From assembly GCA_039566865.1 (NCBI GenBank), contig CM076944.1, positions 6,036,501-6,100,500 on the forward strand: DNA of 64,000 nucleotides, given 5' to 3'. Below the pieces are notes generated by a model that had not been told where the DNA came from, ran no database searches, and saw nothing but the letters and a program-made list of their open reading frames with translations. The position numbers and the translations under genes were made by a program. Source of the DNA: Aurelia coerulea. Its lineage: Eukaryota > Cnidaria > Scyphozoa > Semaeostomeae > Ulmaridae. Below are positions 14,101 through 29,100 of the stretch, one piece after another; position 1 is the first letter of the stretch; every line of letters begins with the position of its first letter.

Positions 14101-17100
14101 AAAAAGCCTGAATTAGTTTCTAGGATTTTTTGCGAATTTTTCTATTTTCAGTTTTTAGAGCTAGACGCGAGTTTCTTAAAATGTTCGTTCTTCAAAACAC
14201 TGAAAAGAATAAAAAGAACGTCGATCAAACTTTCTACAAAAGAATCGACATGAATGGATAGAGAGAAACCTTTTTCGTGGTGATTTGGGATCTAAAAATC
14301 GATTAATTAATCGATACAATTAATCGATATAATTAATCGATTTCTAAATCCCAAATCACCACGAAAAAGTTTTCTCTTTGTCCATTCATGTCGATTCTTT
14401 AGAAAATTTGATCGACGTTATTTGATCGTTTTCAGTGTTTTCGAAAACGAAAATTTTAAGAAACTTGCGTCGGGCTCTAAAAACTGAAAGCAAAAAAATT
14501 TGCAAAAAATCCTAGAATCTAATTCAGGCTTTGTGCTAAAGATTAAGTCATGAATCTTCAAAATCGGTCCAGTGTACGATTTATTGTGGCCTGCCAAACG
14601 TGCATAGTTTATTTTGGCGCACCCGGTATGAAACTGAAGCAAAAACGATTGAAATTGAGTTCATAAATTGCCAACAACATGATTCGATATAAGAAAATAA
14701 TCCACTAATTCTGTCCTGTTCGTGCACGTAACGAATGGTAAATTTTAGCTGACTGAGACGCTAGTCCATTTCACCTCTATCAGAAGTTTCAAGAAATATA
14801 TTTGCAAACAAATACTGAAGATTTTTAATCTCATGGCAATATATGCGCATACGATATCTCTCATCCGTGAGAACTTTACTTTCTTTTTCTGCCTTTTGGA
14901 TCAGACGATTCAAGAGGCTTTCCAAACCTACCGTTTTGAGAATTTCAGAGTCAATCAAATATTCGTTCCACGTTTATTAAGTCTACCGTTTTCAGAATTG
15001 ATGCCAATCAAACATATTCTTGGTCATGTGTTAGTTAAACCATGTATTTCAGTTCTCAACTCTCAACTGTCTACTAAGCCTATGATTCTGTGTGAACGAT
15101 TGATTCTTCAATAATACCCACATGAGCTTCACCAATAAATGTATCAACTAAATAAACAGCAAAGCCCCGCATTTAATATACTTTTCATTTTCTTAGGCTG
15201 ATAGTTTCTTAAGTTTCTAATTTCTTTTCTAGAAAGTCCTGGAAAAAGGTTACAACACAAAAGGGTTATTTATCGATAGATTAGCCATATTGTATGTTAT
15301 CAATGATTGTCAAGTAAAAATCTGTTAAATCTAAGACATCTTTGGAGCAATCTCTCATGAGCCCCGCATGAAGTGGAATACTCCTCAGCCCGTCAGTCCT
15401 GGACTTATTGTTGGTCAAAATACAAGAAACTTAATTTTGGGTATGAGGCTCAAAAGTTCCTTTTAAGTAGGGGGCCTAATTATTTTTTAGTAGCCTAAAA
15501 GTTTCTTTTATGTGGTTTCTTAAATGCGGGGCCTTTATTTAGTTAAAATATGCACTTCGATATGTAGTAAGAAGCACACCAAGAAAGAGCAGTGTGCTGC
15601 TATCGTTCCCGTATCAAGAAAGAGATTGCTCTCTTCTTTGTGTCTAGGAAGACACTGAAAATAAGGTATACGGGCAAAATAAAGTGTGAAAGAAGGAACA
15701 AAAATTTGCAAATAGATCTTACTGTAGCAATGACAACAGCAATGGTATTCCACCAAGAAGACGAATTTCATCCCGTGTATCTTGGTCGGCGGCTAGTTGA
15801 ACTAAAATCCACACCTTAAATTTCAAAGTATATGTTGATTAGAAACAGCTTAGAGAAACATATGGTAACAAGATAAGAGCTTTAACCGCAATGAATTATT
15901 CAAATCTGAAGCCAAATGCGATCAAAGCCATAATCTATCATTGGTTTACAGGCTTACAGAGTTAAAGATGGCCTGGTGAGCTGTCATCAGGAAGTCAAAT
16001 CTTAAACATTAAATGAAAAATCGCCAAATGATAAGGAAACAATTATGGAAACACTGAGACAGGGGATGTGGTAAAAGTATTGCCAAGCATCTAAGTATGA
16101 AACCACTTTCTAGTAAAAGGCAGGTGACGAATTAAGTGGGGAAAACGTGAAAGTTGATAAAAAAGGTGTCAACTTCTTTTCAGGCGAGAAATACACTAGC
16201 CTGATTACAAGTTCGTAGTTACTGCTATTGATAGATTGATGGACGCTCAAACTGCGACTCATAGACTTTCACATTGAAAACTAGGACGAAATTGTTTCCC
16301 TCCATTTCATGTTCGGATATGAAAACCACAGCAACACTGTTCGAAAAGCCAAGTGGTCCAGGTAATGACGTATGGGCCTAAGTTGTCGGTTCAAGCCTCA
16401 GATGATAAAACGCCTCAAAAGTCAAAACTCACGTTTTCATTTATGTTAGCCATGAACAAAAGCAACTAGTATCGAGATGAATGTTTCCTCAATCCAAAAA
16501 TCAACAAACCTTTCACTTTCAACCAGGATTTCCTCATTTTGAAGGCCACTTAGCTTCTGTGAGCTCACCACAGCAATAAGAATTTCCAATTGCCGAAGGT
16601 TGCCATGACTACGCCTAGTCTCGCTTGTGAGCGAATAGAACAATCGGTGCCCTTTCCGTCCGGATTTTTTAAGTGAAAGTTCACAAGTCCCAGTTTGAGC
16701 AAAAAAAGTTGTCGTTGTCGTCGTCGTCGTTGTTGTTGTTGCGATAACTGGGACTATCTTGTGAGTCTAGAAAGACATTGACCTCGCATATGTGCAGTTA
16801 CTATGACCTAGCAATTTCCAATCTGGCTTCATGGATATTCATCAAATCAACTTGTTAAATCAATTTGTCAAAATGAAACATTCAATTTGATGATTCCAAC
16901 AGGTCTCCTGGTAAAACTATTCCTGAAGTCAGGTTGCTAAATTTCATCTCCTTAGCTCTATATTTATAGTAAATTAACGCTATATAAAATGGAATTTGGA
17001 AAACTGGCGTTAATAAATCACGTACATTTCGTTTCTTGTACATGCAGGGTCAAGTTTATCTTAATTGTGCGTCCCCCCCCCCCCCCTCCACCCGCGTTAT

Positions 17101-20100
17101 TTTAAGTTATTTCTAATAAATTAATTCCTATCGGGGTTAATTTCCCATAATAAGACATTCAGTGATCTCTAAACATGAATTTTCTCGAACTCAACTAAAT
17201 CAATAGTTATAAATGAGCCCTTACCACATTCCATAAGAGCTTGATATTTTCAGAATCCAGCAAACTACAATGTAACATATTGATCACAATAGAAAATGCA
17301 AACAATTTACACATAGCATATGTATACACTTAGCTCTCTACATGACATACGCATTCCAAGCATTAAACCTAAACTGTTTCAAGAATAGCGATATTTTTGA
17401 GAGCCATCTTTGCAAATAATCAAAGATCAAATAATTTTCTGGCATCCGAATAAAATCATTACAACGATTGAATGTTTCAAAATATTTTTCCATTTTCCAT
17501 TCACTCTTCTTTATCTCGAAAACTAATGACAGAAGTTGCTGTCGTAGCGTGATGAACAGTCAACTATTCTTTATCTATTCTGCAATATAAAGTGCTATTT
17601 CACATCTGAGAGGACTTGGAAAGACATCGAAAACTGATAACAAACCATTGTTACACCTGGAGTTGACACTAGTAGCAATGATAAAATTCCAAACGTTGAT
17701 CTGCAGAAAACTGTCATTTCTCCCCAAAATTACTCGGAAGATATATAATTACAGTCAAACAAGAATAGGAGAATAAAGTCCAATACTTGATGTCTTCAAA
17801 GCAGCGTAACAAAGAATGCCCAATTACCTTAGTAGGACAGGGATGCCATCAAATACTTTCACTTGTTCTCGAACATTGACATCTGCACATAACGATCGCA
17901 GGAGATTGATTGCTAATCTAAAAAGTAAAATTGATGGCTAAATGTCTGAAACATTACTTTGGTGGAAAAGTAAAGAATGATCGAGAACACATACGAGGAG
18001 CATCAGCTAATGTTTGAAATCACCAGAGTACGACTCTCTCGAGAACTAATGCTTCTACAGAACACTGTGCTGCTCAGTCTGCCTCGAAGCAAAAGGCAGA
18101 AATTGTTTTCCAATTTCTATCATATATTTGTAAGCTTTTCATATCTGTAAGAACTTCAACGACATGCATTTGTGTATGCAAAATTACTGAGTATACTTAC
18201 AACAATGACGCCCTTCGGTGTAAAAATCATACCACTGTACAATCTACACATATGACAACAAACGTTGACGAATAGGTACGCATGTGGATCAGAGGCGGAT
18301 CAATCAATCAATTACAATCTCAAACCATCAGGTGTAGTATGAATTTATGCAGCAAAAGATTGCTAGGAGGGCATATTGAGAACCGGCAAATCCAGGTACT
18401 CACTGTCCATTTGAACAACGAAAGTTTAGAACATTAAATAGCTGAAACAAAATTAATGTACAATCACAGGAAAACCAGTTATCTAGTTTGAGTTCGTTGT
18501 ATTAATCTTGTGGACGCAGCGTAGCTTCTCCGATGCTGCGGTGGTGGAATTTTTCTTCTCCGGCACATTCCTCCTCCTTTCGCATCTTTTCTCCTTCGCA
18601 TTCTGTTCGCAACTCACGTAAAATTCCACCACCGCAGCACAGGAGTAGAAAAATTCCACCATCGCAGCATCGGAGAAGCTAAGCAGCGTCCAAAAGATAA
18701 ATGCAACGAACTCAAACCAGACAACCGGTTTCCCTGTGGTACAGGCGAGTCAAAAAATGTATAGACCTTTGAGCGTATGCAGCTCTCAAATCATTTATTG
18801 CATTCCTATAAACTGACAATGCTTGTGTAGATAACATATGAACGTACCGGGTGCGCCAAAATAAACTATGCACGTTTGGCAGGCCACAATGAATCGTTCA
18901 CTCGATCGATCTTGATGATTTATGACTTAATCTTTAGCAGAAAGCCTGAATTAGATACTGGGATTTTTGCAAATTTTATCATTTCCAATTTTTAGAGCTA
19001 GAAGTGAGCTTCCTAAAATCTTAGTTTTCGAAAACACTGAAAACGATCGAGAAACATTGATCAAATTTTCTAAATGATCGACATGAATGGACAAAGAGAG
19101 AACTTGTTCGCGGTGATTTGCGATTCAGAAATCGACCAATTGTAATATACTATACGAGAGTTTGTACTAAACCCCCAAATCCCCCTGAAACGTTTTCTCT
19201 TTATCCATTCATGTTGAATCTTTTAAAATTTGATCGGTAGATAAGAAATTCAGTTTTAGATTGAATTTAGATTTCTAGAAAATTTGATCAAGGATCTTAG
19301 GCCTCTATTGAAGGATTTCGAAATGAAGCATTATTATAAAATTGCTCATAACTTGAGAACAGTACAACCAATTTTGACAAACTAAGTTTTCTTATCTAGC
19401 TTGAAATGTCAGCCACATAGATATTATCAGTTTATAGGAATCTGATAAATGATTTGAGTGCGACAGAGCATAGGGCTCAAATCTTGCAAATCTTTAAAAA
19501 GGTGGGTGTGAAATTCGATTCCATTTTTCTTTGAATTGACTGACTTGAAAGGGACTTATAGTACTTAGCTGTAAATCTGCCGTGGAAATTTTTGATATCT
19601 TGATTTTTTTTCAAATGGCGGCAATTTAATAAATTTTGAAAAAAATTGATGGAAAATTTTGAAAACATTTAAATCATCGTAAATCCTAAACCAAAGGAGG
19701 AAAAATCATATAACTTTCAATAAACCATAGTTTATGAAGGCCTAAAATATGGCGAAAAGCAGAAATCAGTATCTTTTCTGGTTCAGGATTTAGAAATTTG
19801 ATGACGTCATAGCCTCAAATTTAATAAATGCCGCCATTTTGAAACTAATCAAGATATCAATAAATTTCCACGGCAGATTTACAGTAAAAAACCCTAAGTT
19901 CCTTCCAAGCTATCTAATTCAAAGGAAACTGTAATAGAATTTTTTCACCGACCTTTTTAAAGATTTGAGTCCTATGTTGTGCTACAGGCTTTCAAACGTT
20001 TATACACTTGTGAGTGACTCACCTAGCACAGTTTTGCGCACTGGTGTAGATCTACTTACTGTTTTGAGACGATGTCATAATCTTGAATGATCCTTATTAT

Positions 20101-23100
20101 CGTTTCGATGCAATTCAATTCACCTATCACTGCTCTTGGTCGATCACTAAAACAGAGGAAGAAAGGAAATTATCAAATCAGGAATTTTATGCAAGTCAGA
20201 AAAGTAGAAAAAATTCGAATATCGCTTCACAAATTAAAAGCGCCGTTCAATGAAAAAGTTATTTCACTGAAAGCACCAAAGAAAAGTTTTGCTGATGCTC
20301 AATGCACTTAAGTTTATCAATAGCATAATCCATCAAAGTGCACCAAGTTTATTACTACATTTGCTAACTATTTTAAATAACTGCTTATGCACCCGTGTAC
20401 ATGAACTGCAGCTATGACAGCATAATCCCAGGATGTTTTTTTTATTTTCTTGCGTTCAATAAATTTTTCAGACTTGCCATGAATATAATAATCTGTGTAC
20501 AATAGATATAGGTTGATCCAAAAACCTACCTTTGTGACAACCCAATCAAAGCATACAATGTAGAATGCAATACAGTGACATCGGCACATGACAGAAGTAT
20601 GATCAATACCTGAAACGATGTCATATTCTAAAATAGTCAACTAAACAAAAAACAGTTAACAGTCCTCTGTCAGATGATTCGAATTTTGAAAATCAGTTAA
20701 AAAATCCCTGGAAAGCAATTCTTTCCAAATTATATACGTATACGTTTTTTAAGTAAGAAACTTGGATACATTTCTTAATTCAACAGGAATATTTCCGCAT
20801 TTTAGTACTGAAAGTTTCTTAATTTGTTTCTTATTTCTTAAGTATATGAGTTACCAAGTAGTTTCTAACACTGCTGCAGATGTGTGACATGTAAAACATC
20901 AGGTGAAAAAAAAATGTGTTCTTTTACGTTCAAAACATAAAATATTTTGTTGATATTGCTCAAGAATAAGGGTTCAACGACATATTTACCAAATATTTTC
21001 AAATCTAGCTTTCTAAAGTTTGTAGCTCTTTCCGAACTGAGTAGTAGAAACTTTGCGTCACCCTAATTGGTCTCTCACAAAAAATTGGTACACGTTCTAA
21101 CTAATAAATCAGCTTTTTGCAAGTGTGGCTATGATTCTGTGAATGTACAGGAACATTTTGGTTATAAATAAAGCATATAGCCACAACGCATAAAGCAATT
21201 CTTTACAAATTAGAAACATATTTTTGTAAGAAACTTGAGTAAAGCCATAGCTCTGAAAAATTTCTTAATTTAACAGGAAAATTCTATTCAAGGCTATGTG
21301 CTTCATTAATAACCAAAATCTTCGTGTATCTTTTAGCTACACCGGTACCACTAAGCATAGAAGTGCGGAATCATTGGCTCTAAAGAAGGCAATTGGAACG
21401 CTTGAACACGTCCATGGAGAACGTTTAGCGGGGGATACAACGTTTAAGCATGTGTGTTATTACTTCATACAGCTTCAATGACTAAGTAACAGCTCAGAAA
21501 TTATTGAAAATATATCTTACCTGATGTAGGCCACAAGCAACGATCCATTCCCTGTGTCCAGCATCAGCAACAAGCTTCTGAGATACATCTGAAATTATAT
21601 GAACGGCTTTACAATATTTACCATGTTCCAGATTCACAATGTTCTAAATGTAAAAGGCATTTAACTGTTCTATAAAATCTCCTACATCTACCCATTTAGG
21701 TAGCGGTAAAATATAGTTTGTATCTGATGAAATTTGAAAACCAGCTGAAAGGAACTTCTTCAATACATTATTCCATAGAAATTTCCACGATGGACACCCA
21801 CTGTTTTCTACTTTGAGTAGATAAAAGTAACAACACTAGGGGCCAATTGTGAGCAGCATAAATTTAGCTGAATTCAACATTATTCAACTAAGATGCGGTT
21901 AAATTTCAAGAATTAAGTCCAACCAGACAGAGAGGATCTTTTGAGAGATATTTCTCACGATTTCTTACATCAATCAAACATAGATTATTATTTCCTTCTC
22001 AAATATGCTTTGCAATAAGTAGATGTTCAATGAAACAGTTATCACTCACTTGTCATCTCCCTTAGAATTTCAATAGTATGTTCCTTTTCGCCAAATTCCA
22101 TGTATTGTCCTGCTGTGGCTTTCAGTTTCTACAAGGTATGAACATAAATAAAGCGATTTCTATAATTGAAGTAGGCTAAATCAGCTATGGAAGGGTTCTA
22201 TCTTTTCGAATGTCTGTACAATTGCAGAAAATATTCTAAGAAGTTGAAGAATAGAAATGTCTGAAATTACCAAAATCTACGATTGCAAAGAACTCTGTAA
22301 CAAAAGACTTTTCTTCGCTTTATGAGAACAGCATTCAACTCCCTACGTTAAACTCAATGCTTGGTTCATTCAGAGATCAGCGTTTTCTTATAGTACGTAC
22401 CTCTGTAAAATGCTTCAGGCCTTGCATGCCAAGAAATGCTGTCTGAACAAGGAAGAAAAATTACTGATTAGATAACCTATCATTCTCGATACTACAAATA
22501 CTTCCTTTTAACTTCAATGCAATTCGCTAGAGCTGCAAATAGAAAGGGCAGGAATTCAACAAAACATTAGCCAGCATTTCTATGTTCAATATTCCGTGCC
22601 AATACTCTAAGTAAATTGTTCTTTGGTGATTATTCTGGTTTTCTTTTCTGTTTTTTAGTAAAAATTTTGTTTTTCTTTTTAGTTTTAGATGGGGGGGGGC
22701 TCTCTCTCGATTAGTTCATCTACTAGAGAGCTCCTCCTTAGACAAATATATTTAAATTCATAATGTCTTGTAATGTTTTCCTGGTAGATTAGGTATTTCG
22801 TCTTGTTGTTATGTAACATGTCTTATTTCCTTATTTATTTTAAGTTACTAGATATTGTTGTATTTGTATATGAATTTAGGTATATTTGTCAATGAAAACT
22901 GAAACTGAAACTGAAACTGAAACTGCAGGAAATTGCTTCCAAAAGAGCTGCATCTAAAGACTGCAAATAATATCGATGTAATAAAAAGCCTGGTAAAATC
23001 ATGCAATATTAAAAGAATCTCTTTTAAACAAAGTTGTCAAAGGTTATTCGACCCATTCCTAAACAAGTGTATAGTATTAATGATCTAGAAGGCCTAGCCA

Positions 23101-26100
23101 TCCAATCCTCGCTCAGTTATGATTAGTTTTTAATTGTAGTTCTATGTAAAAGGCTTCTTGCAGTATCGCATTTGTAATTTTGTGATTGTAGTTATTTTTC
23201 AACGCTATAAAAATGCAATACAGTAGAAACCCGAATCAAAGAACCTAAGTTTTCACGAGGCAGGCTGAATGAGGTCTTGATTAACTGATCAAGTCCAGCC
23301 AGTAAGGTTCTGAAAAAGGTGCTTGTACTTGGTAGAGTTTTTATGGATGCCAATGCATCCATTCAATCACTTGAATAGTTTCTCAACATATTTTATTTGC
23401 TAAACTTTCTGCTGTATTGATGTAATATGTGTAGGCATTGAATAGTTTCTCAATATACTTTCATTCAATGAAGATTTTGCACTTTTGAAGTAAAAAAACC
23501 ATTTTTCAAACTTTTATATAAGAACCATCAGAATTGTCAGCCTTTTTTAGGTTCTTGTTTAAAAAGTTCTAATCATTGAATTTCAACCTCTAGGTTCTTA
23601 TAAACTAGTTTCTTTTGTGTGGGTTCCTACCTTACTACATACCTGGTAAGTGGAATCTCGCAAAAATATGCGAAGACAAGTCAACACCTTCAGCAGTTTC
23701 TCTTGTGATGCACGACTGTTCCATTCTCTGAAAAACATGATGATATGATGATATGAATTTACCTTTGTTCTTGAAGGAATTCTCTAACTTTTTCTATAAC
23801 TTTATTCCTCTGGGAGTTCAAAGAACTTTTTCCGCACGCTGCAGGTCCACGCAGGAATGCAAGGACCTAATGTTATATAAAGGTTGAACACAAACAACTC
23901 TCCATCTTGGCCTAATTTCATACACAGCAAGGCAACTTTCCACCATTAAGCTGTTCAGAAATCATAGTTCATTATTGATATTAGAGTTTTCTTCAAAGTT
24001 GTCGTTCACAAAATAAATAAATAGATAATATAAAATAAGGGTGCAGCTATTACGGTTTTTCAGTATTCGCTTATTCGTTGTGTTTATCGTTATTTAGAAT
24101 TCGATTTTGCAGTTGTATCTTCATTTCGATGATTCACTGTGTTAAGTGTCAATCTAAATTGTGATTTTGGCTGTGTATGATAACCAACGCCACTACTCCT
24201 AATAAATTATTATTTCTTGTGTCAATTCTCGGGAAATCAGAAGGTAAATACTTTATTTTAGGTTCCATCGCGAAATGATGGATAAGAAAATAAAACACAC
24301 TGTTCTTTTCCATGACTTTTCCATATGCTACTTAGATTTACAGTGTTATGCATTACAAATTTCTTTAAAAGATTATAGAGGGAATGTGCAATGGTAAATA
24401 GGCTTCTCGTCGATCGTTTGGCTACCCAGCGTTCAGCGCACGTGTGCCACTTCGGTTTGAATGGGATATTTTAGATTTGTATTGCTCTTTGCAAATGCAA
24501 GCTTGAAATTTCGCGCAAAACCTTTAAGATACAAGTTTAAGAATATCACATAACACCTATGTAATTAGATACAAAAGTTGATAACTTTAAGAGTTTTAAA
24601 AGAATTGTTGACTTGAAAAAAGAGGAACTGTCAAATAAGGAACTAACTTGAGCTAAAAATCTATTGCTACCCGTTGGACGCTGAGTGCTGATAGGCAGAG
24701 AATAAAAGTCAGCAAATCCCACATACTGAAATGTTCTCTTCCTGCTGTTAGTTTTAGCTGATAGTAAGTGTAGCTCATTGGACTGATGACGTGTAAACTA
24801 TTGATGAACATTAATATGCACTCTTTTTTATAAGACTACTTCACATTTTGTTCAGACTCGATATTCTTAAGAAATGTTCGTTTAGAGCCTGAATATATTC
24901 TTAAAGTATTCTCATCTCTTTTCAATTTTTTTGTTTACATTCCATTAAAATTTTTACAAAACGAATTACTAACTACACTACTTACAAAATACTATACCCT
25001 ACTACTAAAACAATACCATTAGGAGCGAAAAACAATGTCTACCTGATGGCAACATAACACAGAAAATACGAACATAACACTATACGTAACAGCTAGAGAA
25101 AGAAAACATAGCACTTACTAAAAGAGAGGTGGTGGTTGTGTGATCAAATCGGCCGGTTTTATGGATAAAACGGAGAATTAAAAGAAATATATTCTTATTG
25201 AGATCATCTGGAAGATCATTGAGATCATCTTTTCAAATCTGACATGGTTTCAGGGGAACATAGTTAAAAGAAATTTCAGTCATGCGATTCTCTGTTATGA
25301 ACATCGCAAAATAGGCAAAATGAGACACAAGCATGAGAGCTGAGGTTAAGCAATATTCGGAGGCGGCACAATGTATAATATTCTTAAAAATTGGATGATT
25401 CTGAGCCTAAAGATTCTTATAAACATCATTCTTATAAAAAAGATTGCAATTGTCATAGTTTCTGTAAGATATTGCGTAGCGTTTTCTTGCAAGCATTTGT
25501 GGATTTGATTTACTGTGTATGAATCGTAAACATAAAGTTCTATTTAGCATTGAAGTTTGAAGAATTGAAAGTAGACTGATTGGTCAAAATTTGATTCATT
25601 GCAAACGCATCACACTTCTTTCTCGTTACCAAGATACCGGGTGTCCCAAAATGATGTATTATCGTTTGATTGCTTATATGTCCATAACCAATGAACCAAT
25701 TTTCAAAAACTTTATTTTATCCCATTGCCGAAAGGCTAAATTGCATTTGAGGATGTTGGTTGTGGTTTAGGCCGATGTCTTCATGTCGAAAAGAAGATCG
25801 ATAAACCTGCTCAAATTCAAGCCTTGGATGACATGAAAAAGAAACGGCCTTCTTTCAAAGTCAACAATTTAGATGTGATGCAAAAGGCTGAACTTATATG
25901 TCGTTCAGAGAATATATGTCGTTTAGAGAATACGAATTCAGTTAATACTGAGTTCAGAGAATACGAATACGAGTTCAGCCTTTAGTATCACATCTAAGAT
26001 GTTGACTGGAAAAATAGGCCGTTTCTTTCTCATGCCATCTAAGGCTTGAATTTGAGCAGGTTTATTGATCCCCTTTTCGACATGAAAACGCCGTGGTAAG

Positions 26101-29100
26101 ACCACAACCAACATCTTAAAATACAATTCCGCCTTTAGACAATCAAATAAAAGAAAGTTTTTGAAAATCAGTTCATTGGTTATGGACATGCCAACAATCA
26201 AACAGTAATACATCATTTTGGGACATCCGGTATAAAATGCATCCTACCTCAAGACTGACACAGTGGAATCACGTCAGGCAATTAATTTGTAATTTAAGTT
26301 TACTCCATAGTAATTACAGCAAGATGGCTTTCAATCGATTGAAGAGAAAAGCTGCACAAAATAATTTTCTAATGAAAAAAACTTACAGACTGCATAGCCT
26401 CAACTTGACAAGCTTGTCAAATATCTGTAAACAAGAAAAAAAAAGTTTTAATGAAGCAAATGCATGCATGAAGTAAAAGTTTTATTCCAGCTAAGTCACA
26501 TTTCCCCAAATACACCTTTTTCATTGAAATATAGAGCCGGTATTGTAGTAAATACAAGTAGACATCACTACGATCAGAGATTGTGTCAAACTAAAAATGC
26601 TGTTCAGCGTATTTGGATTTTCCAGCGCTATCTTTATGCATTGATTTGTACTTTTTAAAGGCAACAGACGGCAATATAAGGCAATTTAAGTTGGAGGCCT
26701 GGGCAATTTAAATATAGCCTATTTCATTCCATCATATTTGATGATCTCAAACAATTGTACAAGTACAGATACAAGGCCTTATTGTGTACTATTTTTAAAC
26801 CAGATCGCTATATGTCCGCCATTTGTCCTTAAAGGGGCTCCGTCGTCAAAATTTAAACAAAACGATGATTTTTGCAGCTTTTTGAAAGGTGATATCACAC
26901 AGGATTTTCGTATTTTTTTCAAAATGAAAGTTGTTGTTTGGGCATTAATCATTGTACTTCACTAAGGAACAAACCAAACATTCATATCTTTTACGATTGC
27001 TCGGATATAAGTGGATTTTTAACGGTCGCTTTTTGGTGGCTTGGGTGAAGCCACCAAACAAACTGCAGAGAACAATGGGTGAACAATGGATAATCGGCGA
27101 CACGTGCGAGTTTACGGATTTGTTTACTGTTTGACGACGAAGCCCCTTAAGGACTTTCATGTACATGAAATAGAAAGGGCAATGTTTACGTTTTTCATGA
27201 CAGGAATACAAATATATTAATGGCCTTGTAGATGCGAACATTTTTGCCTCTTTTTGTTTCTTTGACAAAGTATTTTCCTTTGAGCATGTACAGACAAGGA
27301 AGTTACATGCTAACTTACAGGTCAAATAGTGTGGAACAAGTCCCCTTTTGTCTGTAGGTAATAGCAATGGATCAAATTATGATGCAGTACTTGGTGATTT
27401 GCTAACCACGGCAGGTCATTAGATAAAAACATATATAAGTACATATTTCACTAAATACACGTTTGGTGATACCTGGTACATGATTAAAAACAAACAGGTA
27501 AAAGACGTCATTAGCAGCACCATATTTCTATAAATGTTTTCTTGAAAAGTCTAGAAATGCGGCATCAAACTGTCTTGCATAGCGAAAGTTTTATAAATAT
27601 GCATTAGTGATACCTGGTATTAGATCAAAAACAAACAAGTAACAGACATCATTTCAAGAAGCCGATTTCTATAAATATTTTCTTGGACAATCTAAATGGC
27701 AATTCAGCATTAAGGCGATCCTTGAAATGCAATATAAATACCTGTTTATTTCTTTATGAAGAATGTATGAATGCATGAAACAATGCATTTCCTTACATAA
27801 CATAAGGACCCAGACTACAACAGCAAGAGCGTTCTTACCTGCTTAAAATGAGAAACATGAACACCTGAATGAAAGTTTCTTTCAGTTTTGAACCTGGAGC
27901 TGGGAAAGGAAGGAATAATGACCATTCATATCATGAGCGAAGGACACCAAGTGTGTATCACGATGTAAGTTTTATCGGTAGTGAGCCACCTTAACCAATT
28001 GTTTTATGTGTTTCTAACTTATGTTTACTTGGTAGTGAGCCACCTTATCGCCGTTTCATGATTTTGAAATTTTCAGTAGTGAGCCACCTTAATTGCAGAT
28101 CCACCTTAAGCTCTGTACTTAAATGTAATTGGCAGGGTTAAAAGATGTGTTCATGAACAAGGGGTTAGGTACGAGCAAAAAACAATAAATGGGTGAAGTT
28201 GACATGTGCAAGAGCAGGTGACAAACAGTGTGTGGGGTTTCCTTCGTTATTTCTAAAGATGGATGTACATACCAGTGTCTATTACCTTTAAGGTGGCTCA
28301 CCACTGAAAATACCAAAATCATTAAACAGCGATACGGTGGCTCACTACCAAGTAAAGATAAGTTAAAAACACACAAAAAACAATTGTTTAAGGTGGCTGG
28401 CTACTGATAAAACTTTCACAGTCATACACACTTGGTGTCCTATGCTCATGTTCACATTCAGTTCCTTTAAAAACTGGAGGAATACAGTTGAATCTCAACA
28501 CGAAAGACCAATGTAACAAAAGAAACATCTCCCTGAATATTCATACTGTAAGTTATCTCTGTTCAACATATTTTATTCTGGTTCCTTTCAGAGTTTGCTA
28601 TACCAAATTAACAAAATTGTGAACAATTGAAACTCAACAAACCATATTTGAATTCTTAAACATTTTTAGATAAAGGAAAACAAACCTCATCATTTACAAG
28701 TTATGTCAATGCTATCTTTAAAATATCAAAATTCAGGGACCACGGATCCTTTTTTGGATTGAGGGGGTTAGAAAGCAGTAAAGCCCCCAGAAACATTTTT
28801 GTGATGATACCCTCTATTTTGGCTATAAATGTAACCAACACCCTTTTCATAGCTAGAAATGCCAAGACAAAGACATTAATTAGAAGCATTTTAAATCATG
28901 ATAAAAGCATCATGAATCGAACTAGTCTATACAGTATTTCAATTTATATTTGATTGTGAAGGTTCTGCGTCACAGAGTAATCTTTTTGATTAATGGAAGG
29001 GTCTAAAATAAAAGCACTGCTTTAAATTTTGTATGTTGTGCACTTGAACCTTTCATAATCTTGTGTCATCGTCATCTTGAATTAGATAGATACGGTAGTA

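Noticed and set aside
14761..14958. Possible NEK10 exon reading LESLLNRLIQKAEKESKV
   Set aside because: It is protein-like but lacks a usable acceptor and donor, and neighbouring exons 15723-15814 and 13892-13970 already join through a CAG codon.
16446..16700. Possible NEK10 exon reading FYSLTSETRRSHGNLRQLE
   Set aside because: The frame is open on the minus strand, but exon 17225-17264 joins 15723-15814 in phase without it and no acceptor precedes it.
26945..27367. 140-codon minus-strand frame
   Set aside because: It overlaps the end of the TTAA-flanked MITE at 26829-27150, is low-complexity in places and has no support.
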